This document shows positions 1 to 8,126 of a stretch of 17,962 nucleotides of DNA, piece after piece. The notes beneath the pieces are model-generated. The model ran no database searches, had not been told where the DNA came from, and saw nothing but the letters and a program-made list of their open reading frames with translations. The stretch covers positions 1 to 17,962 of the forward strand of contig CALBYK010000045.1 in the NCBI GenBank assembly GCA_937889855.1, given 5' to 3'. How positions within the stretch are numbered: the first letter of the stretch is position 1; each line of letters begins with the position of its first letter. The stretch is from an uncultured Prevotella sp. (GTDB taxonomy: Bacteria > Bacteroidota > Bacteroidia > Bacteroidales > Bacteroidaceae). The translations under genes were made by a program, and so were the position numbers.

Positions 1-83
1 ACCAGATTGACAAGCTTGAGCTTGTTGTAGCTGACGAGCTTTGGACTCTGCCTAAATACCGTGAGCTGTTGTTCATACGGTAG
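1..83 (+). CDS. C-terminal end of a probable type III glutamine synthetase (partial)
   Basis: Only the last 26 codons are inside the window; the first complete codon begins at base 3 and the TAG stop is 81-83. The tail reads ...ADELWTLPKYRELLFIR. The LPKYRELLF ending is what I remember from the C-terminus of the large type III glutamine synthetases (GlnN) of Bacteroides and Prevotella, cytosolic ATP-dependent enzymes that make glutamine from glutamate and ammonia. The catalytic region is outside the window, so this rests on a short tail and recall only. A strong hairpin terminator lies 150 bases downstream. Confidence 0.5.
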   Translation, partial: QIDKLELVVADELWTLPKYRELLFIR

Positions 84-233
84 TCTTTGGAAAACAATTG
101 AATATTTGGAGGTGCCGGGACAGCCGGCGCTCAACATAAAAAATGCTACGTGCCATAGTGTATGCCAGGCACGTGACATTAAGCCAAAAACTTAACAGCA
201 ATCTATTTCTTTTATTGGTTGTTTAAGTTTGAA
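84..233. other. Non-coding spacer with two small inverted repeats
   Basis: No credible gene. GTGCCGG (112-118) can pair with CCGGCGC (124-130) with one G-U pair. ACGTGCC (148-154) is the exact reverse complement of GGCACGT (168-174), around a 13-base loop. Neither is followed by a T-run, so they are not convincing terminators. They may be structured 3' UTR of the upstream gene. Confidence 0.4.
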
Positions 234-271
234 AGCCGCGACAGACTGTGAAGTCTATCGCGGCTGTTTTT
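234..271 (+). terminator. Rho-independent terminator after the glutamine-synthetase-like gene
   Basis: Arm 234-246 (AGCCGCGACAGAC) pairs with 253-265 (GTCTATCGCGGCT) over 13 positions with a single C/A mismatch and a 6-base loop (TGTGAA). GTTTTT follows immediately at 266-271. This is a classical intrinsic terminator for the plus-strand gene ending at 83. It also sits 19 bases beyond the stop of the convergent minus-strand gene. On that strand the hairpin is followed by a weaker T/A tract, so it may act in both directions. Confidence 0.8.
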
Positions 272-289
272 GTCTTGCAGTGTATGACG

Positions 290-1843
290 TCACCAAAGTT
301 CCATAGGTGATATGTCCTTGTCGAGTCGTCCCGACAAATAATAGTCGGCAAGGAACGGCAGGTTCTCCTGCGTTATGCGCCGTCCAATGTCCTTTAGATA
401 CTTGCTTGCGAACATGTTCGCGTCAGGCAGCATGTTGCCGGCAATCAGTCGGCACACAATCTCATAAGGGAAAGCGTTGCCTCGACCGCTGATGATGTCG
501 AAGCAGTTCTGCTCGGCCTTGGCAGCGTCATAGTATGGATTGTCGGGCGAGCATATGCAGTGGGCGATGTTTATGGCGATGCTCAGGCCTGTGTACGGGC
601 TTCCGTATACGATGACACCAGTTTCCTTTGCAGGCGGCAGCTTGAGATTCTTGGTCCTGTCATATCCAAGCGACTTTACAAACTCCACAGCGTCGTCCAC
701 ATTGTCGGCAAAGACGAAGTTGGAGCCATAGCCGTTGTCCTTAAGCATATTATAGTCTTTGATGCTCTGCTTGTGGTTCAAGCGTTCGCGTTCCTCACGC
801 ACGTATTTCTGCAGATTCTTGTCATTGTCGGGCACGCTTACCGCTCCAATCTGCCACCATGTGCTTCCGAGGCGTACAACATTGGTGATGATGGCCACAT
901 CGCCATTTATGAACGGTGTGTAGTCGTTGATGTTGAACGACATCTTGTTAATCTTCAATACGTCCTTTTGGTATTGGTCCTTGGCATATATGTACTTCTC
1001 GTCCTCGCGCTCAACGACAAGAGTGCGATTGGGACGGTAGTCGGTGTCGGTCCACAACTTGTGTGCAGGGTGCATCTCGCTCACTTTCGCGAGCCATTCC
1101 TGCGACGTGAGCGACAGCAGGTTGGCGCGGCTGCCGAATATCTGGTCGGTCCTTACGGCAAAGGCACTTGCCTGGTTGTAGTTGCCGTTCTGGGCGAGCC
1201 ACTGCATTGAGAGGGCAAGGCGCTTGTTGTTGCCTACATTGAAGAAGCAACCATACTGGAACCACTCCAAGGCCATGAAGTATGTGCCGAAGTCGTCCTC
1301 CTTGAGTGGCATGTCGCAAAGGAAGGTGTGCATACGCTCGTTCTCAGGAGCTGTCTCGTACTCGCTGTTGAGAATGTCGTATACCGACTTTGCCGCCGGC
1401 TCCAAAGTCCCGAACAATGGCGGTATGATGGTCTGCGCTTCTGCGTTCTGCTGGCTGTGGTGCCAGAGGATGAACTTTATGTCGGCGAGGTTTATCTCGT
1501 CCGGGTCGTATTCAGGGATGCCGTCACTACCCTCATGTATAAGACAACCCTCAATGGTCGACTCACCGAGATAGAACGGCACACACACTCCATAGCGTTT
1601 TTTACATTCCGTGGTGAAAGCCTTCCATATGCATGTTCCTGAGATGACGTCCTCAAAATATGCCGCCAGGCACAGAGCCAGATATTTGGCGTCCATGGGG
1701 TTGTTGAATTGGTGGATAAAGCAAGTTGTGTCGAGTGCGTGGTATATCCTGTTAGCCAGGTTAGTGTAGTAGATGTCCACGTCGTCAATTTTTGTGTATG
1801 GATGCATGGACATCCATTCTTGCGTGAAAATATTCTTTTTCAT
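290..1843 (-). CDS. Conserved hypothetical cytosolic protein (DUF3843-like)
   Basis: 517 residues from the chosen start, MKKNIFTQEW. The frame is open to an ATG at 1879, but a TAnnTTTG promoter box at 1867-1874 would start transcription near 1860, inside that extension, so 1843 is preferred. There is no signal peptide or membrane helix; the protein is acidic and rich in aromatic residues. The segment with YFEDVISGTCIWKAFTTECK and the following PDEINLADIKFILWHH resemble what I remember of DUF3843, a Bacteroidales family of unknown function; I could not confirm this. No catalytic motif is recognisable, and I assign no function. It is divergent from the kinase pair and convergent with the glutamine-synthetase-like gene, so it appears to be monocistronic. 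Confidence 0.8.
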   Translation of the reverse strand: MKKNIFTQEWMSMHPYTKIDDVDIYYTNLANRIYHALDTTCFIHQFNNPMDAKYLALCLAAYFEDVISGTCIWKAFTTECKKRYGVCVPFYLGESTIEGCLIHEGSDGIPEYDPDEINLADIKFILWHHSQQNAEAQTIIPPLFGTLEPAAKSVYDILNSEYETAPENERMHTFLCDMPLKEDDFGTYFMALEWFQYGCFFNVGNNKRLALSMQWLAQNGNYNQASAFAVRTDQIFGSRANLLSLTSQEWLAKVSEMHPAHKLWTDTDYRPNRTLVVEREDEKYIYAKDQYQKDVLKINKMSFNINDYTPFINGDVAIITNVVRLGSTWWQIGAVSVPDNDKNLQKYVREERERLNHKQSIKDYNMLKDNGYGSNFVFADNVDDAVEFVKSLGYDRTKNLKLPPAKETGVIVYGSPYTGLSIAINIAHCICSPDNPYYDAAKAEQNCFDIISGRGNAFPYEIVCRLIAGNMLPDANMFASKYLKDIGRRITQENLPFLADYYLSGRLDKDISPMELW

Positions 1844-1866
1844 AGTTATATAGTGTTCATTTAACG

Positions 1867-1874
1867 CAAAGGTA
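1867..1874 (-). promoter_or_regulatory. Bacteroidetes -7 promoter box for the minus-strand hypothetical gene
   Basis: The minus strand reads TACCTTTG, an exact match to the Bacteroidetes sigma-ABfr -7 consensus TAnnTTTG. It ends 23 bases before the ATG at 1843, giving a short leader. A TTG/TTTG -33 element at the usual spacing is not evident. Confidence 0.6.
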
Positions 1875-1877
1875 AGC

Positions 1878-1939
1878 ATAAAAAATCAACAAGCTGGCAG
1901 GATATGGCCGAAATTTGTTCCCGACTGCTGATTTTTTAT
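1878..1939. repeat. 14-bp inverted repeat in the divergent promoter region
   Basis: ATAAAAAATCAACA (1878-1891) is the reverse complement of TGCTGATTTTTTAT (1926-1939) except for one G-T position; the arms are 34 bases apart. The left arm starts 4 bases upstream of the -7 box of the minus-strand gene. The right arm lies about 56 bases upstream of the -7 box used toward the kinases. The placement suits an operator, but the arms are A/T-rich and this is inference. Confidence 0.45.
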
Positions 1940-1994
1940 TCATTACATTCCCGCTTTTTTGCCGCTATGAGTAGTTTAATTCGATTTTTTAAGC

Positions 1995-2002
1995 TAATTT
2001 TG
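1995..2002 (+). promoter_or_regulatory. Probable -7 promoter box for the sensor-kinase operon
   Basis: TAATTTTG matches the TAnnTTTG consensus exactly and lies 87 bases upstream of the first kinase ATG (2090), implying a leader of about 80 bases. There is no clear -33 TTTG at the expected distance. Confidence 0.5.
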
Positions 2003-2089
2003 TAGTCAGATTGACTGATCCTGCGGTTTCTTTTATAAATGTTCCCGCCATTTGTCGGTTATTTATATATCATCCTAAATCCGTAATAG

Positions 2090-4262
2090 ATGAATCTGGC
2101 ATTGCAGAAAATAATACAAAGACTTGCTTTTGTCATGCTTACCTTCCTAAGCGTGGCGTTTTCTGCCACTGCACAGAACAATCCCCAGCGTATAAGCGAC
2201 AGCCTGTATTCAGCATACATAAAAGCCTATAATCTCCGCAAGACACCGCAAGCCGTACCGCTTGCCGACAGTCTGCGCCATGCGGCCATAGCCATTGGCG
2301 ACCGCTACGGAGAGTGCTATGCCATGCAGATACTATTTCTCCACGAATTCTATAAACCCGACAACTTCAGTGGAGTGGAGCGCACGTTCAAGCCATACGT
2401 TGAAAAGGTGAAGGCATATGGATTAGCAACACTCTATTATTATGCGGTGTCCATGAAGGTGGCCTACTACTCACGGCAGAAACGCTACATAGAGGCGTTC
2501 ATTTACCTTGACGAGCAAACAAAGCAAGCCGAGAAAAACGGGGACAAGGAAGGCTTGTGCTCCCTTTACCGCATGAAAGGAGTGATACAGCACTTTCGTG
2601 GTGAGCTGCCACAGGCGATAGCATCCTACAAGCAGGCCATTGACATGTATGAGAAAACTGGCTACCGGCGCTACATCTCACGTGAATACTTGAGTATTGC
2701 CGACTGCTACCGCATGGAGGGCGACTTCGAGTCGCTTGTCGAGGCGGCAGAGGAGGCGCGCCCTTATTGTGTCATACAGGACGACCGCACAAATGTGGCC
2801 ATATACGAGTGTTACGGCTATTTCATGCTCGGACGCTACCAGGAGTTTCTTGACAGGTATGAATACATACAGACACACCGGCAGAAGATGGACAACAGCT
2901 ATGTCATCATGAACAAGGCTGTTGAGGCTTGTCGCGCCATCTACGACAGCCGTAACGACGATGCCCTCAGGCTCATTGATGACATCAGCGCGGTGTCGCC
3001 AGAGGCAGGCTACAACATGTATGTGGCCTACTATAAGTTCAATGGCGACTATATGAGGGCGGTGGAGTATATGCGCAAACTGATACTCGCGCATTGCAGC
3101 CTGAACGAGAAGACATTCAGGCACGACCGTGACAGCCGCGACAGGGTGTTCCGCGACCAAAGGCTGGAGGCGGAGCGCGAGCGCATCATCAACAGCAACA
3201 TGCATCTTCAGTTGTCGAACGTGGAGATGTCGCTCCACAACTCGTCGCTTGAGCTTGGCCGGTCGCGCGACGCGGCTCGTCTTGCACATATGAAGGCTGG
3301 GCGTGACTCGTTGTCGTACAGTCACCAGCAGTTGCTCACACGTCAGTTGCGTGACTCATTGTCTGCCCAGAATCTAATGCAGCAGGTACGTGACAGACGT
3401 GAGCGTACGGAGCGCTTGGTGCAGTCGGTGCTGCTTGTAGCGGCCCTTCTGGTGATGATGATGACGTTTGTATATATTGCGAGCAGGCGGCGTTTCGTGG
3501 CTAAGCTCAATGTGGCCAACGCCAAGCTAGACGAAGGCATACGTAACCTCAATGTCGCCATGGACCGTGCCTTGCAGTCGGGGCGCATGAAGACGCTCTT
3601 CATTCAAAACATGAGCCATGAGCTGCGTACGCCGCTCAATGCCATCGTGGGTTTCTCGCAACTGCTCACGAGCAGTGGCAATGAGCTTGACGACACCGAG
3701 AAGAAGAACATGGCGAAAATATATAGCCGACAACTCCGAATTGCTGACAACGCTTGTAAACGACATTCTCGACATGACCGACTTGCAGAGTGGACGCTAC
3801 ACGGTGAGCCTTTCCAGCATGCGTGTCAACGAGACGTGCCGTGAGGCTGTTGCCGCAGCGCGCCACAGACTTGCCGATGGGGTGGAGATGAAGATAGACA
3901 CGCCGCTTGCCGACTCATATACCGTCGTCACCGACCAGCACCGCCTGCGCCAAGTGCTTGTCAACTTGCTCACCAATGCCGAGAAAAACACACCGAAGGG
4001 ATGCATTGTCCTGTCGTGCTCGTTGTCTGAACATCCAGGTATGCTCACGTTCGCGGTGGCAGACACTGGAACGGGTGTGCCGAGGGACAGGCAGGCGGAT
4101 ATATTTGAGCGGTTCAAGAAGTCCGACCTTGGCAAGCCCGGAACCGGTCTCGGTCTCTACATATGCCGCACCATCGTCTCCAAACTCGGCGGCGAGATAA
4201 ATATTGACTCTGAATACACCGGAGGCGCGCGTTTCTGGCTCACAATACCTATTGTACAATGA
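2090..4262 (+). pseudogene. TPR-containing membrane sensor histidine kinase, split by a frameshift
   Basis: The first frame runs 2090-3844 (584 aa); the catalytic end continues in another frame to TGA at 4260-4262. Removing one base near 3722 gives a 723-residue protein, close to the 737-residue paralogue next door. Order: Sec signal peptide (1-29, ending SATAQ), helical TPR repeats to about residue 330, a charged coiled coil, one membrane helix (447-464), then HisKA with the phospho-acceptor H510 in MSHELRTPLN. After the shift come the N box (N629 in LLTNAEKN), G1 (D658 in ADTGTGVP), F box IFERF and G2 GTGLGLYICR. It would autophosphorylate in response to a periplasmic signal; there is no receiver or DNA-binding domain. 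As written, the product would keep sensor and HisKA but lack the ATP-binding domain. Conservation of every downstream motif points to a recent mutation or a sequence error. Confidence 0.85.
3716..3726 (+). other. Frameshift site in the first sensor kinase
   Basis: The sequence AAAATATATAG replaces what the paralogue encodes at the same place as AAA ATA ATA (K-I-I). Removing the T at 3722 restores K-I-I-A-D-N and joins the two frames exactly where the HisKA alignment to the paralogue (K-I-I-N-D-N) requires. The upstream frame otherwise runs on to TGA at 3842-3844. The tract is an A4 run followed by alternating T/A, the kind of place where slippage or an indel error can occur. Confidence 0.8.
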
Positions 4263-6472
4263 AAATGGGATTTCTACTTTTAATACGCCTTTATATCATA
4301 GCCGCCGTGTGGATGGCGGCTCCATGTGGCGTGCATGCGCAGGGCAAGTTGCCGTCGAAGCCGCGCTGCAGCGTCAGCACGCCAGTTCCGCCTGATGTTG
4401 ACAGGGAAATGCGCCGCCTCTATATGGCGGGGTTGAGGAATTTCACCAATAATCTCGGGCTTGCCTATGCCGACACGCTCTACAAACTTTGCAAAAAGGA
4501 AGGCTTCGTGGATGGTCAGCTGAGCGCGATGATGCTGAGGGTGAAGAATGCCAGTGTCGAGAGGGGCAACCTTGAAAAGATGGACCGTGCCCTGCGCCCG
4601 CTTATGGGGCTTGCCATGAGCACCGGCAACATCGAGTATTTCTACAGCGGCGTGTCGTTTCGCGCAACGTATCTTATTAATGAGATGCGCTACAAGGACG
4701 CCATCGACTACCAGAACAAGATGATAAAATACGCCAAGGAGCACGGACACACTTATGGCATGATTGTAGGACTCGTGTCGCTTGGCAACATGTACCGCAT
4801 GCACATGCAGATGGCGCAGGCTCTTGACGCATTTGGTCAGGTGCTTGAGCTTTATAAGAAATACCCTGTAAGGAAACACGACTTGGGAATAGACTACAAG
4901 CGTATCGTTGAGTGCTATCTCATATCATATGATTTTCAGAAGGCTGTGGAGATGGCAAACGTTGGCATATCGTCGTCGCATCTCGATGCAAGCATAGGCG
5001 GACTCTACTGTTATCGTGCCTTGGCGCAATTCATGCTAGGCCAGGACGTGGAGTTTGTCGACAGCTACAACCGCTACAAGGCATGCAGCCATGTGGCTCC
5101 AGATGTGCAGCCTTTAGTAAAGAACAGCGTGGAGGCGATGATGCTCATACACGAAGGCAAGTACAAGGAGGCAGAGGACCTTCTGGCAAGCAAGAAGATG
5201 GGCGGGTACAAGACATACGTGGAGATGGTGCTGTACAAGAGGCAGAACAGGCTTCCAGAGATGCTTGAGGCAATGCGCAAGTATAGCATTTTGCTGTATG
5301 GGGATAGCGGGGACGCGTTGCCAACCGATTTCATGCACATCAGCGGCGAGGTGATGAACAACCTTGCCGAGCTTGACCGGCAGAAGGCGGCCAATGAGAA
5401 CTCGCGGCTGCACCTTACTTATTCAAGACTTGAGCTCAAGGCAACTGAACTTGAGCTTTTGCGCTCGCGTGACGCCGAGCATCTTGCCATGACGGCTGCC
5501 GAGGCGCGGCATATCTCGCTCACCAACCAGCGCCTGTTGTCACGGCAGCTGGGCGACTCGCTCGCCAACCAGCGCATGCTTCTCAACAACAAGGAACAAC
5601 AACGGCTCGCGAGCCGCATCCGTTTCAGCATCGTCCTTGCGGCAATCGTGGCGGTGACGGTGTTAGCCTTGGTTTATCTGTGGCGCAACAAGAAGATGGC
5701 TGGAAAGCTCAAGAGGACCAACCTCAGCCTGCAGCGTACGCTCGACGACATCACCGTGGCAAGTGCCAAGGCACAGGAGTCCGACCGCCAGAAGACGGAG
5801 TTCATACAGAACATGAGTCACGAGATACGCACGCCGCTCAACGCTATCGTCGGATTCTCCCAGGTACTTACCGACTCAGGAACGGAGCTTGATGAAGAGG
5901 AACGGCAGAATGTGATAAAAATAATAAACGACAATTCCGGACTGCTCAACACTCTCATAAACGACATCCTCGACATGACAAGCATAGAGAGCGGACGTTA
6001 TGAGATAAAGCGCGAGCGTGTGTCGGTCAACATGTTGTGTCACCGGGCACTCGACGCTACGCGCGAGCGCAAGGCCGAAGGCGTGCACATGAGGTTCGAG
6101 ACCGGGCTGCCTGACGAATTCACCATCACCACCGACGGTTACCGTGTCATGCAGATTCTTGTAAACATGCTTTCCAACGCTGTTAAGAACACCAGCGAAG
6201 GGTCCATCGTCCTCGGGTGCTCGCTTGCCGACCATGCGGGCGCCCTCACGTTCACCGTCACCGATACCGGTTCTGGCGTTCCGTGTGGCATGTATGAGAA
6301 GATATTCGAGCGTTTCTACAAGGTCGACCAGTTCAAGCAGGGTGTAGGGCTTGGGCTCGGCATATGCCGCAGCATTGCCGCAAAGCTCGGCGGGGCCATC
6401 GACATAGACCGCACGTATACGGGCGGGGCGCGCTTCTGGTTTGCGCTACCGCTTGACGTGCGAACCGACTGA
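4259..6472 (+). CDS. TPR-containing membrane sensor histidine kinase (intact paralogue)
   Basis: 737 residues. The Sec signal peptide (about 1-28, ending HAQ) exports an all-helical TPR region to about residue 370. A coiled coil (about 375-450) and one membrane helix (456-477) follow. The cytoplasmic kinase has HisKA with H521 in MSHEIRTPLN, N box with N640 (LSNAVKN), G1 with D669 (TDTGSGVP), F box IFERFYK and G2 GVGLGLGICR. All residues expected of a class I histidine kinase are present. The ATG overlaps the stop of the preceding paralogue by 4 bases (ATGA, 4259-4262), implying an operon and translational coupling. It has no receiver domain; its response regulator and ligand are unknown. The two kinases align throughout, including the membrane-proximal coiled coil (RSRDA...RQL.DSL), so they arose by tandem duplication. 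Confidence 0.92.
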   Translation: MKMGFLLLIRLYIIAAVWMAAPCGVHAQGKLPSKPRCSVSTPVPPDVDREMRRLYMAGLRNFTNNLGLAYADTLYKLCKKEGFVDGQLSAMMLRVKNASVERGNLEKMDRALRPLMGLAMSTGNIEYFYSGVSFRATYLINEMRYKDAIDYQNKMIKYAKEHGHTYGMIVGLVSLGNMYRMHMQMAQALDAFGQVLELYKKYPVRKHDLGIDYKRIVECYLISYDFQKAVEMANVGISSSHLDASIGGLYCYRALAQFMLGQDVEFVDSYNRYKACSHVAPDVQPLVKNSVEAMMLIHEGKYKEAEDLLASKKMGGYKTYVEMVLYKRQNRLPEMLEAMRKYSILLYGDSGDALPTDFMHISGEVMNNLAELDRQKAANENSRLHLTYSRLELKATELELLRSRDAEHLAMTAAEARHISLTNQRLLSRQLGDSLANQRMLLNNKEQQRLASRIRFSIVLAAIVAVTVLALVYLWRNKKMAGKLKRTNLSLQRTLDDITVASAKAQESDRQKTEFIQNMSHEIRTPLNAIVGFSQVLTDSGTELDEEERQNVIKIINDNSGLLNTLINDILDMTSIESGRYEIKRERVSVNMLCHRALDATRERKAEGVHMRFETGLPDEFTITTDGYRVMQILVNMLSNAVKNTSEGSIVLGCSLADHAGALTFTVTDTGSGVPCGMYEKIFERFYKVDQFKQGVGLGLGICRSIAAKLGGAIDIDRTYTGGARFWFALPLDVRTD

Positions 6473-6555
6473 CGCCAGTACAATACTTACACAATGGACG
6501 TTAATTTGCATTAATGGCACAAATAAAGTCGGTGTAAAATGCGTATGATTGGATT

Positions 6556-6582
6556 TTTATTGCTAAATTTGCACGCAATAAA
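6556..6582 (+). promoter_or_regulatory. guaB promoter box flanked by an 8-bp inverted repeat
   Basis: TAAATTTG at 6564-6571 is an exact TAnnTTTG -7 box, 23 bases before the guaB ATG. It is bracketed by TTTATTGC (6556-6563) and GCAATAAA (6575-6582), perfect reverse complements 11 bases apart. The arm on the 3' side would cover the expected transcription start. The promoter call is good; an operator role for the repeat is inference. Farther upstream, TTAAT-TTGC-ATTAA (6501-6514) is another short dyad. Confidence 0.6.
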
Positions 6583-6594
6583 TTTTTAAGTTAT

Positions 6595-8073
6595 ATGTCA
6601 TCATTTGTTGCTGATAAAATTGTAATGGACGGTCTCACTTATGACGACGTCCTTCTTATCCCCGCTTATTCAGAGGTACTGCCGAAAACGGTAGAGTTGA
6701 AAACCAAGTTCTCGCGTAACATCAGCCTGAATGTGCCTTTTGTCACAGCAGCCATGGACACCGTAACGGAGTCGGCTATGGCTATTGCCATCGCGCGTGA
6801 GGGCGGTATCGGTGTTATCCACAAGAACATGTCTATAGACGACCAGGCTCGCCAGGTGGCCATTGTGAAACGTGCCGAGAACGGCATGATTTACGATCCG
6901 GTGACGATACGCCGTGGGAAAACCGTGCAGGACGCGCTCAACATGATGGCCGAGTACCACATCGGTGGCATTCCGGTCGTCGACGAGGAGAACCATCTTG
7001 TAGGCATCGTCACCAACCGCGACCTTCGCTTTGAGCGTCATCTTGACAAACTTATCGACGACGTGATGACACACGAGAACCTCGTGACCACGCACATCAA
7101 GACCGACCTCGCAGCCGCAGCCGACATACTGCAGTCAAACAAAATCGAGAAACTTCCGGTTGTCGACAGCGACAATCATCTTGTTGGCCTTATCACCTAC
7201 AAGGACATCACCAAGGCAAAGGACAAGCCGATGGCATGCAAGGACGAGAAGGGCCGTCTGCGTGTCGCTGCCGGTGTGGGCGTAACCGTCGACACTCTCG
7301 ACCGCATGAGCGCTCTCGTTGAGGCTGGAGCCGACGCCATTGTCATCGACACAGCTCATGGCCACTCCAAGTATGTCATCGAGAAGCTGCGTGACGCCAA
7401 GGCCTCGTTCCCTAACGTTGACATCGTTGTAGGCAACGTTGCCACTGGAGCCGCTGCCAAGATGCTTGTTGACAACGGCGCCGACGCCGTTAAGGTAGGT
7501 ATTGGCCCGGGCTCAATATGCACAACACGTGTCGTCGCAGGTGTGGGCGTGCCACAGTTGAGCGCCATATATGATGTCTACTCAGCCCTGCAGGGCACTG
7601 GTGTACCTTTGATTGCCGATGGCGGACTGCGCTACTCGGGCGATGTTGTCAAGGCTCTTGCTGCCGGCGGCAGCTCCGTGATGATTGGCTCGCTTGTCGC
7701 AGGCACAGAGGAGAGCCCCGGCGACACCATTATCTTCAACGGACGTAAGTTCAAGAGCTATCGTGGTATGGGCTCGCTTGAGGCTATGGAGAATGGCTCG
7801 AAGGACCGCTACTTCCAGGCAGGGACAAAGGATGTCAAGAAGCTCGTTCCGGAAGGCATCGCAGGACGTGTGCCTTACAAGGGAACTGTACAGGAGGTGA
7901 TTTACCAGCTTGTGGGCGGTCTCCGCTCTGGTATGGGATACTGTGGAGCCGGCACAATAGAGGCTCTGCACGGAGCCAAGTTCACACGCATCACCAATGC
8001 CGGTGTGCTTGAGAGCCATCCCCACGACATCACCATCACAAGCGAGGCTCCTAACTACTCACGCCCACAGTAA
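6595..8073 (+). CDS. guaB: Inosine-5'-monophosphate dehydrogenase
   Basis: 492 residues, the usual length. The cytosolic enzyme oxidises IMP to XMP with NAD+, the first committed step of guanine nucleotide synthesis. Visible landmarks are the N-terminal LTYDDVLLIPAYSEVLP; TAAMDTVTESAMAIAIAREG; two CBS domains (about 95-215) inserted in the barrel; DTAHGHS; the catalytic loop GPGSICTTRVVAGVGVPQ with nucleophile C309; the phosphate-binding IADGGLRYSGD and MIGSLVAGTEESPG; and the mobile flap with EGIAGRVPYKG (R425). Everything needed for catalysis is present. It has its own promoter; the next gene starts 178 bases downstream across a structured spacer, so read-through into the envelope operon is possible. 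guaA is not in the window. Confidence 0.98.
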   Translation: MSSFVADKIVMDGLTYDDVLLIPAYSEVLPKTVELKTKFSRNISLNVPFVTAAMDTVTESAMAIAIAREGGIGVIHKNMSIDDQARQVAIVKRAENGMIYDPVTIRRGKTVQDALNMMAEYHIGGIPVVDEENHLVGIVTNRDLRFERHLDKLIDDVMTHENLVTTHIKTDLAAAADILQSNKIEKLPVVDSDNHLVGLITYKDITKAKDKPMACKDEKGRLRVAAGVGVTVDTLDRMSALVEAGADAIVIDTAHGHSKYVIEKLRDAKASFPNVDIVVGNVATGAAAKMLVDNGADAVKVGIGPGSICTTRVVAGVGVPQLSAIYDVYSALQGTGVPLIADGGLRYSGDVVKALAAGGSSVMIGSLVAGTEESPGDTIIFNGRKFKSYRGMGSLEAMENGSKDRYFQAGTKDVKKLVPEGIAGRVPYKGTVQEVIYQLVGGLRSGMGYCGAGTIEALHGAKFTRITNAGVLESHPHDITITSEAPNYSRPQ

Positions 8074-8095
8074 GGCGTATGTGAGCCTCCTTTGT

Positions 8096-8115
8096 AAAAA
8101 GAATATACTTTTTTT
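8096..8115 (+). terminator. Weak A/T hairpin with T-run after guaB
   Basis: AAAAAG (8096-8101) can pair with CTTTTT (8108-8113) around a 6-base loop, within a run of seven T (8109-8115), 23 bases past the guaB stop. The stem is weak, so termination is likely to be partial at most. Confidence 0.3.
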
Positions 8116-8126
8116 ATTCTGAGAGC

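Noticed and set aside
560..1210. 216-codon plus-strand frame opposite the hypothetical gene
   Set aside because: Low-complexity V/A/L-rich translation with no signature, fully inside the better-supported minus-strand gene with its own promoter box.
1844..1879. Longer N-terminus for the minus-strand hypothetical protein (start at 1879)
   Set aside because: The promoter box at 1867-1874 would place the transcript start downstream of that ATG, and MKKN at 1843 is a typical start.
3618..3725. An independent start at ATG 3618 for the kinase catalytic domain
   Set aside because: The residues before about 3723 in this frame do not match HisKA, while the other frame does; the match to the kinase begins only after the shift point.
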